Source: Pseudomonadota bacterium
Lineage (GTDB): Bacteria > Myxococcota > Myxococcia > Myxococcales > Vulgatibacteraceae
Direction of reading: 5' to 3'
NCBI GenBank assembly: GCA_023436385.1
Contig: JAEZJH010000554.1
Coordinates: forward strand, 1-6,070
Length of the DNA: 6,070 bases
Under the pieces are notes generated by a model, which saw only the letters and a program-made list of their open reading frames with translations, had not been told where the DNA came from and did not search any database. Below are positions 1 to 6,070 of the stretch, piece after piece. Position numbers and translations under genes: made by a program. The number at the start of each line of letters is the position of its first letter. Position 1 is the first letter of the stretch.

Positions 1-683
1 TGCTCGGCCTGGTCGAATCCCTCGAGGGCGCGCTCCGGAGCCTCCGCTTCGAGCCCGGCGCCGGCGAGTGGGCCGACTACTACGACCGCACCAGCTACGT
101 CGACGAGGCGATGGCCCACAAGGAGGCGGTGGTGGCGGAGATGGCCGCGGCCCTCCGCCCCGCCTCCGCGGTCGACGTGGGCGCGAACCGCGGGCGCTTC
201 TCCCGGCTCCTCGCCCGGGCCGGCGCCACCGTGCTCGCCGCCGACATCGATCCGGTGACGGTGGAGCACGCCTTCCGGGACCTCCGGGCCGCGAACGAGC
301 CGGCGGTGCTCCCGGTGGTCCAGGACCTCACCAACCCGAGCCCGGCCCTGGGCTGGGCCTCCGCCGAGCGCGAGCCCTTCCTCGAGCGGGCGCAGAGCGA
401 CGTGGTGCTCGCCCTGGCGGTGGTCCACCACCTGGCCCTCACCGGCAACGTGCCGTTGCCCGAGGTGGCCGCGGTGTTCCGGCGTCTCGCGCCGGAGGCG
501 ATCGTCGAGTTCGTCCCCCGGGACGATCCGCAGGTGCGTCGGATGCTCGCCGGCCGGGAGGAGGTGTTTCCCGACTACACGCCGGAGGGCTTCGAACACG
601 CCTTCGCGACGGTGTATCGGATCGAGGAGCGGGTGCCGCTCCAGTCGTCCGGCCGGGTCCTGTATCGGATGAGGGCGACGTGA
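1..683 (+). CDS. Class I SAM-dependent methyltransferase, C-terminal part (5' end outside window)
   Basis: Partial gene; the first complete codon is at position 3 and 226 residues are visible before the TGA at 681-683. The frame stays open to the left edge, so the ATG at 111 is internal. Visible residues 23-32 (WADYYDRTSY) precede a Rossmann methyltransferase core: motif I VDVGANRGRF at 57-66 (SAM-binding glycine loop), an acidic motif II AADID at 79-83, a further Asp in VVQDLTNP at 105-112, and DVVLALAVVHHLAL at 133-146. The segment IVEFVPRDDPQVRRML (167-182) and the ending SSGRVLYRM (215-223) match a family of large bacterial methyltransferases (roughly 400-470 residues, some annotated as NoeA-related nodulation proteins), so about half is probably missing. 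The methyl acceptor is unknown. The gene overlaps the following sulfatase-like gene by four bases, implying translational coupling. The methyltransferase call is secure; the subfamily is remembered, not tested. Confidence 0.88.
   Translation, partial: LGLVESLEGALRSLRFEPGAGEWADYYDRTSYVDEAMAHKEAVVAEMAAALRPASAVDVGANRGRFSRLLARAGATVLAADIDPVTVEHAFRDLRAANEPAVLPVVQDLTNPSPALGWASAEREPFLERAQSDVVLALAVVHHLALTGNVPLPEVAAVFRRLAPEAIVEFVPRDDPQVRRMLAGREEVFPDYTPEGFEHAFATVYRIEERVPLQSSGRVLYRMRAT
671..675 (+). promoter_or_regulatory. Shine-Dalgarno for the sulfatase-like gene
   Basis: GAGGG lies four bases before the GTG at 680, inside the last codons of the methyltransferase. It supports the GTG at 680 over the in-frame GTG at 794, and fits a GTGA stop/start overlap with the TGA at 681-683. 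Confidence 0.5.
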
Positions 684-2335
684 GTGGCGGCGCTTCGGGA
701 CTGGGACCTCGGACCGGCGCAGCGAGTCCGCCAGAGCCGGCGGGCGGCGCTCCGGCTCCGGCGGTCACGGCGACCGAGGCACCGCCAGCCGGCGTGGCCG
801 CTCGCGAGGGCCTCCTCGCCCGGGCCTTCTGGCTCCACCCGCTCCTCGCCGGCGTCGCCCCGGCGCTCCACGGGTTCCGGCAGACCAAGGACATCCTCGG
901 CCCCCTCGACTCCTGGCCGGTCCTGGCGATCTTCGCCGGGAGCGGCGCCGTGCTCGCCGCGGTTTTCGGCCTCCTCTACCGCGAGGCCCGCTGGGGCGCC
1001 CTCGCCGCCTCGGTCCTGCTGGTGTCGCTGTATCTGGCTCCGGGGTTGCCCGCCGCGACGTGGCCGTTGGCCTGGAGCGCCGTGGCACTGTATCTCGCCG
1101 CCGGCCTCTTCCTCCGCCGCTACCGCCTCGGCTGGCCCACCGCCCTCGCCAACCTCTTCGTCCTGCTCTGGGCCGGCCTCGGGGCCTGGCAGTGTCTCTC
1201 CGACGAGCGGCACGTCCACGAGGCGCCGGTGATCGTGCAGCCGGAGATTCCCGCCGTCGCGGCGCCGCCCGGGCCCGACGAGCGCCCCGACCTCCACGTG
1301 CTGATCCTCGACGGCTTCGGCCGGGCCGACACCGTCCTGGCGAGCCAGGGCTTCCGCCCGGGCCTCGCCGACGCCCTGGGCGAACGCGGCTTCCTGGTCG
1401 GCACCGACGCCGTCTCCCCCCACGCCCAGACGGCGCTCTCCCTGGGCGCCTTCTTCTCCCTCGACACCCTCGACACCCGGATCACCGGCCCGCTCACCAA
1501 GAACCGCCGGCCCCTCCGGCGCCTCTTCGACGACGGCACCCTGCTCCGGCTCCTCCGGACCGCCGGCTACGAGATCGTCTCCGTCCCCGGCGAGTTCGCC
1601 GGCTCCCGGCTCCCCTCCGCCGACGTGCGCCGCTTTGCCGGCTGCATCCTCGACGAGTACGACTACTACCTGGTCTCCCAGACCGCGGTGCCCACGCTGT
1701 TCGCCTGGGCCGGCCTCGAACCCCACGCCCTCACCCACGGGCACCGGCGCGAATGTGTGAAGACGCAGCTGGTCCGCTGGACCGAGCCGCCCGAAGGCGA
1801 CCGCCCCGCCTTCGTCTTCGCGCACCTGGTGCTGCCGCACCCGCCGTTCGTGCTCCGCCCCGACGGTTCGCCGCGGCCCTCGAAGGCCGGCACCCTCGCC
1901 GACCCGCCCGCCGACAGCCCCACGGAGATCTACTCCGCGGGCTACCACGACCAGACCCGCTGGCTCGAGCGCGAAGTCCCCAAGGCGGTGGAGCGCCTGG
2001 TCGCCCAGGCCCGCCGGCCCCCGATGATCTTCATCTTCGGCGACCACGGCGCCGGCAACGACCTCGACTGGACCCACCCCACCGACGCCCAGCTCCGGGA
2101 GCGGATGTCGATCCTCTCCGCCGTCCTCGTCCCCGACCAGCTCCGCCGCGAACTGGGCCCGGGCACCGGCCCGCTCAACGTGATGCGCCGGATCGTCTCC
2201 CACGTCACCGGCGCGCCCCTGCCCCCGCTCCCCGAGCGCGCCCTCTTCTCCTCGTGGCACACGCCCTTCGAGTTCCGGGACGTCACCGCGATCGTCCGCC
2301 CGGTCCCCGAGGCGGCCGCACCCGAGCCGCGGTAG
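680..2335 (+). CDS. Membrane-anchored sulfatase-like (alkaline phosphatase superfamily) hydrolase/transferase
   Basis: Predicted 551-residue inner-membrane protein. Residues 1-45 are Ala/Pro/Gly-rich and probably disordered. About five hydrophobic segments follow (near 48-64, 80-100, 105-122, 128-145, 152-170). Basic loops after segments 2 (YREAR) and 4 (RRYR) fit an N-in topology that puts the C-terminal domain outside the cytoplasm. That domain begins at RPDLHVLILDGFGRAD (202-217), with Asp211 a likely metal ligand. HAQTALSLGAFF (248-259) carries Thr251, the likely nucleophile as in EptA/LtaS-type transferases. FAHLVLPHPPF (380-390) has His382 and His387, and FIFGDHGAGN (451-460) has metal-binding Asp455-His456. 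These motifs match a widespread, poorly characterised family of membrane sulfatase-like proteins. A Thr nucleophile without a Cys/Ser-X-Pro-X-Arg sulfatase signature favours phospho-group transfer or phosphatase-like chemistry over sulfate ester cleavage; this is inference. The GTG start at 680 overlaps the methyltransferase stop; GTG 794 is the main alternative and would remove most of the low-complexity N-terminus. The substrate is unknown, possibly an envelope glycan or lipid. Confidence 0.85.
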   Translation: MSGGASGLGPRTGAASPPEPAGGAPAPAVTATEAPPAGVAAREGLLARAFWLHPLLAGVAPALHGFRQTKDILGPLDSWPVLAIFAGSGAVLAAVFGLLYREARWGALAASVLLVSLYLAPGLPAATWPLAWSAVALYLAAGLFLRRYRLGWPTALANLFVLLWAGLGAWQCLSDERHVHEAPVIVQPEIPAVAAPPGPDERPDLHVLILDGFGRADTVLASQGFRPGLADALGERGFLVGTDAVSPHAQTALSLGAFFSLDTLDTRITGPLTKNRRPLRRLFDDGTLLRLLRTAGYEIVSVPGEFAGSRLPSADVRRFAGCILDEYDYYLVSQTAVPTLFAWAGLEPHALTHGHRRECVKTQLVRWTEPPEGDRPAFVFAHLVLPHPPFVLRPDGSPRPSKAGTLADPPADSPTEIYSAGYHDQTRWLEREVPKAVERLVAQARRPPMIFIFGDHGAGNDLDWTHPTDAQLRERMSILSAVLVPDQLRRELGPGTGPLNVMRRIVSHVTGAPLPPLPERALFSSWHTPFEFRDVTAIVRPVPEAAAPEPR

Positions 2336-2367
2336 CGTCACGCCGGCTCGGTACGCTTTGCTACCGC
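2329..2367. terminator. Possible bidirectional terminator at the convergent gene junction
   Basis: GCGGTAGC (2329-2336) and GCTACCGC (2360-2367) form a perfect 8-bp inverted repeat with a 23-base loop. Each arm contains the TAG stop of one of the converging genes. A competing inner pairing, AGCGT (2334-2338) with ACGCT (2353-2357), is followed by TT and uses a 14-base loop containing CCG/CGG. There is no long T-tract on either side, so intrinsic termination would be weak. The symmetry could also arise simply because both genes end in CGG-TAG-C. Only 25 bases separate the stops, so a shared terminator is plausible. Confidence 0.35.
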
Positions 2368-3836
2368 CCGCCCAGGAGATCCAGCACCTCGGCCCGCCGT
2401 CCCGCCGGCCGGGCGCGATCCTTGGCCCAGGCCCTTAGCGCCTTCACCCGCTCCTCGTAGGTCCGGTAGAGCGGCACCGCGTCGGCGGCGGCGCGGCGGA
2501 GGTCGTCGTCGGCGAGGTCGCGGCCGGCGGCGAAGGCGCGGTAGAGCGCGGCCACCACCACCGCCTCCATTTCGGCGCCGGAGAAGTGATCGGTCGCGCG
2601 GGCCAGCGGGCCCAGGGCGAACCGCGCCGGGTCCCGACCGCGAACGGCCAGATGGATTCCCAGGATCTCCGCCCGGGCCCGCTCGTCGGGGAGATCGACG
2701 AAGAAGACCTCGTCGAAGCGACCCCGGCGCAACAGCTCCGGCGGGAGCGCGGCCACCTCGTTGGCGGTGGCCAGCACCAGCACCGGCGCCACCTTCTCCT
2801 GGAGCCAGACCGCGAACGAGCCGAGGAGCCGGGCTCCCTCGGGGCTGGCGCCCTCCCGCGCCGCGTCGGCGCCGGCGAGGCCCTTCTCCAACTCGTCGAT
2901 CCAGAGGGCGCAGGGGGCGATCGCCTCCACGGCCCGAATCGCCCGCTTCAGCGCCGCCGGCGCCTCCGTGGCCCCGCCGAACAGCGCGGCCAGATCCAGG
3001 CGCAGGAGCGGCAACCCCAGCGACGAGGCGATCGCCTTGCAGGCCAGGCTCTTGCCGCAGCCCTGGACACCGAGAAGCAGAAGACCCTTCGGCGGCGGCA
3101 GCCCAAAGGCCCGGGCCGATGCACCGAAGGCGCCACGGCGCTCGGCGAGCCAGCCCTTCAGCCCCTCGAGGCCGCCGACGCTGCCGAGCCCCGGCGTCTC
3201 CTCGATCACCTCGATCGCCGCGTCGCGCAGCCGCCGGCGCTTGGTGGCGGCGACGCCGGCGATCCCGTCGAGGCCCCGCTCCTCCTCGGCCAGCGCCCGG
3301 TAGAAGGCGCGGCGCGCCTCCTCCTCGGTGAGCCCACGGGCCGCCGCGGCCAGAGCCTCCCGCCGCTCCGGCCGCGCGCCGGAGCCCCGGGCGCTCTCCA
3401 CCTCCATCAGAACGGCCTCGAGCTCCGCGGTGCCGGGGAGCGGCAGGGTCACCCGGACCAGCTCCGCCGACAGCTCGGCGGGCGGCTCGAACGCCGGCGC
3501 CACCACCAGCAAGAGGTGCCCGGCCAGCGCCGCCGGCCGCGCCACGTCCCGGAGCCGCCGCACCACCCGCGGATCATCGAGCCAGCGGTGGAAGTCGTGG
3601 AGCACCACCAGCGTCGGCCCGTCGAGCCCGGGCAGCGCCGCCAGCATCGCCTCGGGATCGGCGAGCGCCGGCCGCCCCGACATCCCGCCGGTGGCAGTCC
3701 AGGCGGCGACCGCCGCGCCCCGAGCCTCCGCGATCTCCCGCGCCACCCGCAGCGCCCGCTCCTCCTCGACGGTCTCGAGGTGGACCACCGGCCAGCCCGC
3801 CTCCCACAGCGCCCCGATCTCCGCGGTCGCGTTCAC
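2361..3836 (-). CDS. Ycf46-like AAA+ ATPase
   Basis: Predicted 491-residue protein, close to the usual Ycf46 length. The N-terminal region (about 1-185) resembles a degenerate ATPase fold without a P-loop: WPVVHLETVEEERAL at 15-29 and LVVLHDFHRWLDD at 76-88. The C-terminal AAA+ module starts near VGGLEGLKGWLAERR (220-234). It has Walker A GVQGCGKS (256-263), Walker B LWIDELEKG (311-319, Asp314/Glu315), sensor 1 ATAN (356-359), arginine-finger segment ELLRRGRFDEVFFVDLP (367-383) and sensor 2 SGAEMEA (419-425). APCALWIDELEKG and RGRFDEVFFVDLP are hallmarks of Ycf46/Slr0374-type proteins. In cyanobacteria these have been linked to inorganic carbon or photosynthesis regulation; elsewhere the role is unclear. 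The segment after strand 2, FGGATEAPAALKR (286-298), departs from the usual FGxxVGESExR pattern. The GTG start at 3836 overlaps the TGA of the PilB/GspE gene (3833-3835), with GGGGG four bases upstream. The frame stays open far upstream, but that extension would run inside the PilB/GspE gene and is out-of-frame noise. Function beside a pilus/secretion ATPase is unknown. Confidence 0.88.
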   Translation of the reverse strand: MNATAEIGALWEAGWPVVHLETVEEERALRVAREIAEARGAAVAAWTATGGMSGRPALADPEAMLAALPGLDGPTLVVLHDFHRWLDDPRVVRRLRDVARPAALAGHLLLVVAPAFEPPAELSAELVRVTLPLPGTAELEAVLMEVESARGSGARPERREALAAAARGLTEEEARRAFYRALAEEERGLDGIAGVAATKRRRLRDAAIEVIEETPGLGSVGGLEGLKGWLAERRGAFGASARAFGLPPPKGLLLLGVQGCGKSLACKAIASSLGLPLLRLDLAALFGGATEAPAALKRAIRAVEAIAPCALWIDELEKGLAGADAAREGASPEGARLLGSFAVWLQEKVAPVLVLATANEVAALPPELLRRGRFDEVFFVDLPDERARAEILGIHLAVRGRDPARFALGPLARATDHFSGAEMEAVVVAALYRAFAAGRDLADDDLRRAAADAVPLYRTYEERVKALRAWAKDRARPAGRRAEVLDLLGGR

Positions 3837-5680
3837 GCGTCCCCCATCGTCGCCCGGGCGATCTCCTCGAAGGTGGTCACCCCGTCGCCCAGCTTCTTCA
3901 GGGCGTGCTCCCGGAGCGTCCGCATCCCGTCGGCCCGGGCCAGCTCGGCGATCACGTTGGCGTCGGAGCCCCCGGCGATCGCCTGGGAGATCCGCGCGGT
4001 GACCGGGAGCAGCTCGAAGATCCCGGTCCGCCCGAAGTAGCCGGTGCCCCGGCAGGCGTTGCAGCCCGCGCCCCGGCGCACCGGGAGCTTGCCGGCGTGA
4101 TCCTCGGGATGCGCCACGCCCAACAGCGCCAACTGGTCGGCGGAGAGCGTCTCCTCCCGGGCGCACTTCGCACACACCGTCCGGACCAGCCGCTGCGCCA
4201 TCACCCCCAGCACCGTGTTGGCGACCAGGAACGGCGGCACGCCCAGGTCCCGGAGCCGGGTGACCGCGCCGGCGGCGTCGTTGGTGTGGAGCGTCGAGAG
4301 CACCAGGTGCCCGGTGAGCGCCGCCTGCACCGCGTTCTGCGCCGTCTCGCCGTCCCGGATCTCCCCGACCATGATCACGTCCGGGTCCTGCCGGAGCACG
4401 TGCCGGAGCGCCTGGGCAAAGGTGAGGTCGATCGCCGGCTGCACCTGGATCTGGTTGAACGGCTCGTGGACCATCTCCACCGGGTCCTCGACCGTGACCA
4501 CGTTGACGTCCGGCGCCACCAGCGCCTTGAGCGCCGAATACAACGTGGTGGTCTTGCCACTGCCGGTGGGACCGGTGACCAGGATCAGCCCGTGGGGCTT
4601 GCCGATCCAGCCCTCGAACGTCGCCTGCTCCTCCGGGTAGAAGCCGAGGTCGCCCAGGTCCTGGAGCAGGACCTGCGGGTCGAAGATCCGGAGCACCAGC
4701 TTCTCGCCGAAGGCCACCGGCACGGTGGAGACGCGGAGCTCCACCTCCCGCCCGCCGCGGATCGTCTTGATCCGGCCGTCCTGGGGCCGCCGCTTCTCGG
4801 CGATGTCCATCCGCGAAAGCAGCTTGATCCGTGCCGCCAACGGCGCGTGGACGCCCTTGGGGACGCTGTAGATGTCGTGGAGGACGCCGTCGATGCGCAT
4901 CCGCACCACGGAGCGCTCGCGCTTCGGCTCGAGGTGGATGTCGCTCGCCCGCTGGTCGAAGGCGTAGTGGAGGAGGTACTCCACCGCGTTGACGACCGGC
5001 CGGTCGTTGGCCTCGAGCTCCGCGTGATCGGAGAGCTTCACCAGCTGCTCGAGGTTCCCGACGTCCACCGCCGGCCGGGCGCCGTTGCCCTGCTCGCCCA
5101 GCGCCGCTGAGACCGAGGTCTTGAAACCGTAGACGTCGGTGATCGCCCGGAGGATGTCCCCCTTGGCGCAGAGCACCGGCCGGATCTCCGCCTGCACCAG
5201 GTGCCGGAGCCCCTCGAACAGCTCCCGGTCCCACGGGTTCGCCACCCCGAGGACCAGCGCGCCGTCCTCCATCGCCAGGGGCAGGCAGGCGTGGGTCCGG
5301 GCGTAGGCGCGGCTCACCGTGCGGGTGATCAGCACCATGTCGAGCTTGAGCGGATCGATCTTCCGGGTGGGCACGCCCAGCGCGGCGCCGACCAGGTCGG
5401 TGATCCGGTCCTCGTCGAGCGTCTCCGCCGGCCGGCTCCGATCCGGGAGCCGGAGCGAGGCGATCAGCTCGATCGGCGAGACCACGTAGCGCGGTCCCCC
5501 CACTCGGCCGCCGCCGGCCTCCTTGAGGACCCGGCCGCGGTGGGCATGCTCCCGGGCCAGCACGTCGCGCCGGGTGGCCTCGTCGACGGCGCCGGCCCGG
5601 AGCAGGACGTCGAGAACGAGCGGAACGGTGAACGCCGCGGCGCCCCCCTCCGGCGACGCGATCGCTTTCGGCGTGATCAT
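3833..5680 (-). CDS. PilB/GspE-family type IV pilus or type II secretion assembly ATPase
   Basis: Predicted 615-residue cytoplasmic hexameric ATPase that powers pilus extension or pseudopilus assembly. The N-terminal part (about 18-80) is an unusual MshEN/GspE_N-like region, followed by a second N-terminal domain (about 88-185, with VPTRKIDPLKLD at 103-114). The catalytic part contains ASDIHLEP (245-252), Walker A GPTGSGKT (370-377), Asp box VTVEDPVE (395-402), Walker B DVIMVGEIRD (434-443, Glu440) and His box TGHLVLSTLHTND (456-468). Two CxxC pairs, C503/C506 and C540/C543, 33 residues apart, form the zinc-binding tetracysteine motif typical of PilB/GspE and absent from PilT. All catalytic motifs are intact. 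The ATG at 5680 is chosen; a GTG at 5698 would add six residues but has poorer ribosome-binding spacing. The gene ends in a GTGA overlap with the Ycf46-like gene. No pilC, pilT or pilin gene is visible, so PilB and GspE cannot be told apart from this window. Confidence 0.93.
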   Translation of the reverse strand: MITPKAIASPEGGAAAFTVPLVLDVLLRAGAVDEATRRDVLAREHAHRGRVLKEAGGGRVGGPRYVVSPIELIASLRLPDRSRPAETLDEDRITDLVGAALGVPTRKIDPLKLDMVLITRTVSRAYARTHACLPLAMEDGALVLGVANPWDRELFEGLRHLVQAEIRPVLCAKGDILRAITDVYGFKTSVSAALGEQGNGARPAVDVGNLEQLVKLSDHAELEANDRPVVNAVEYLLHYAFDQRASDIHLEPKRERSVVRMRIDGVLHDIYSVPKGVHAPLAARIKLLSRMDIAEKRRPQDGRIKTIRGGREVELRVSTVPVAFGEKLVLRIFDPQVLLQDLGDLGFYPEEQATFEGWIGKPHGLILVTGPTGSGKTTTLYSALKALVAPDVNVVTVEDPVEMVHEPFNQIQVQPAIDLTFAQALRHVLRQDPDVIMVGEIRDGETAQNAVQAALTGHLVLSTLHTNDAAGAVTRLRDLGVPPFLVANTVLGVMAQRLVRTVCAKCAREETLSADQLALLGVAHPEDHAGKLPVRRGAGCNACRGTGYFGRTGIFELLPVTARISQAIAGGSDANVIAELARADGMRTLREHALKKLGDGVTTFEEIARATMGDA

Positions 5681-5696
5681 CGCCGGCGACTCTACC

Positions 5697-5718
5697 ACTC
5701 CGCCCGGCGGCGCGGAGT
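5697..5718 (-). other. Leader hairpin in the 70-base gap before the PilB/GspE gene
   Basis: ACTCCGC (5697-5703) and GCGGAGT (5712-5718) form a perfect 7-bp stem with an 8-base loop. It lies between the kinase stop at 5751 and the ATG at 5680, and its 3' arm on the transcribed strand overlaps the alternative GTG start at 5698. No T-tract follows on the minus strand, so a strong terminator for the kinase is unlikely; a leader structure or chance in GC-rich DNA are both possible. No convincing -35/-10 pair was seen in this gap. Confidence 0.3.
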
Positions 5719-5750
5719 TTCCGGCGCTCGCTCCCCCGCCCGCCCGCGGC

Positions 5751-6070
5751 TCAATGCGTCGCGGCGGGGATGGTAAACCGGAAGGTGCTCCCCCGGCCCG
5801 GCGTGCTCTCCACCTCGATCGTCCCCTCGTGCGCCTCCACCAGCCCCTTGACGATGGTCAGCCCGAGGCCCAGCCCCCGCCGGTCGCCGCGCTTGGCCTG
5901 CCAGTGGCGATCGAAGAGATGCGGCAGGTCATCGCGCGCGATCCCCGGGCCGGTGTCGGAGACGGAAATCGAGACGCCTCCCTCGGCCGAAGTCGCCTCG
6001 TGGGCGATCGCCCCGCCCTCCGGCGTGAACTTCCCCGCGTTGCCGATCAGGTTGGAGAGGATCTGCTGGA
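5751..6070 (-). CDS. Sensor histidine kinase, C-terminal ATPase domain (5' end outside window)
   Basis: Partial gene with 105 residues visible before the TGA (complement of 5751-5753); the frame is open to the right edge. It is the HATPase_c domain of a two-component sensor kinase, which binds ATP for phosphorylation of a histidine in the missing upstream part. Visible motifs are the N box NLIGNAGKFTPEGG (residues 6-19), G1 box VSDTGPGI (36-43), an F-box-like LPHLFDRHWQ (48-57), and the G2 box RRGLGLGLTIVKGLVEAH (63-80). The end ESTPGRGSTFRFTIP (87-101) is a typical HATPase_c finish. The FDRHWQAKRGDRRG segment resembles PAS- or GAF-containing kinases with 'FDRFWQ' motifs. The sensor domain, membrane segments and partner regulator lie outside the window. 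It is read from the translated minus strand, not from a complete ORF. It is co-directional with the PilB/GspE gene after about 70 bases, so a shared transcript is possible but unproven. Confidence 0.88.
   Translation of the reverse strand, partial: QQILSNLIGNAGKFTPEGGAIAHEATSAEGGVSISVSDTGPGIARDDLPHLFDRHWQAKRGDRRGLGLGLTIVKGLVEAHEGTIEVESTPGRGSTFRFTIPAATH

Noticed and set aside
68..679. Upstream extension of the sulfatase-like frame to a start at 68 (755 codons in total)
   Set aside because: This part is an Arg/Gly/Pro-rich shadow in another frame of the methyltransferase, which shows clear SAM-binding motifs; the real start is most likely GTG 680.
575..2341. Long minus-strand open frame (588 codons) opposite the sulfatase-like gene
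   Set aside because: Its translation is low-complexity Gly/Glu/Ala/Arg-rich without recognisable domains. It is opposite a gene with clear motifs, as expected from GC-rich antisense frames lacking stops.
1060..2460. Plus-strand open frame (466 codons) overlapping the sulfatase-like gene in another frame
   Set aside because: The translation is almost entirely Arg/Pro/Ala repeats, a typical +1-frame shadow, and it runs through the convergent junction into antisense of the AAA+ gene.
2586..4040. Plus-strand open frame (484 codons) opposite the AAA+ gene
   Set aside because: It is Arg/Gln/Pro-rich with no motif, crosses the AAA+/PilB junction in antisense, and is explained by base composition.
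3905..5110. Plus-strand open frame (401 codons) opposite the PilB/GspE gene
   Set aside because: Rich in His/Arg/Asp/Leu with no domain; it is a codon-bias shadow of a well-supported gene.
3837..5234. N-terminal extension of the Ycf46-like protein to a start at 5234 (957 codons)
   Set aside because: The extra 466 codons are low-complexity and lie wholly inside the PilB/GspE gene in another frame; the 491-residue product from GTG 3836 already has normal family length.
5201..5776. Plus-strand open frame (191 codons) near the right end
   Set aside because: Antisense to PilB/GspE, the spacer and the kinase end; Arg/Gly/Pro-rich without family features.

Overview
This is a very GC-rich bacterial window with strong G/C at third codon positions, so most long open frames are shadows. 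It has five convincing protein genes in two converging groups. No RNA genes, CRISPR arrays, insertion sequences or phage genes were seen. The style of the PilB/GspE protein, together with the composition, suggests Acidobacteriota (Thermoanaerobaculia- or Holophagae-like) or another deep high-GC lineage such as Myxococcota. That placement is a recollection-based inference, not a demonstrated assignment.

Plus-strand group (1-2335): the C-terminal part of a class I SAM-dependent methyltransferase, cut by the left edge, overlaps by four bases (GTGA) with a membrane-anchored sulfatase-like (alkaline phosphatase superfamily) protein. The second protein has about five membrane segments and an outward-facing catalytic domain. 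The coupling suggests a shared role in modifying a cell-surface or envelope molecule, but the substrate cannot be read from the sequence.

Convergent junction (2336-2360): only 25 bases separate the two stop codons. An 8-bp perfect inverted repeat contains both TAG stops and may act as a shared bidirectional terminator.

Minus-strand group (6070 down to 2361): the C-terminal ATPase end of a sensor histidine kinase, cut by the right edge, is followed after about 70 bases by a PilB/GspE-type assembly ATPase. That gene overlaps by four bases (again GTGA) with a Ycf46-like AAA+ ATPase. The two ATPases are therefore probably translated together. The kinase may belong to the same transcript.

Most of the window is ordinary protein-coding sequence. 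The points most worth following are the coupling of a Ycf46-type AAA+ protein of unclear function to a pilus/secretion ATPase, the altered pore-loop region in that AAA+ protein, and the unusual N-terminal domain of the PilB/GspE protein. No clear evidence of an entirely new system was found.
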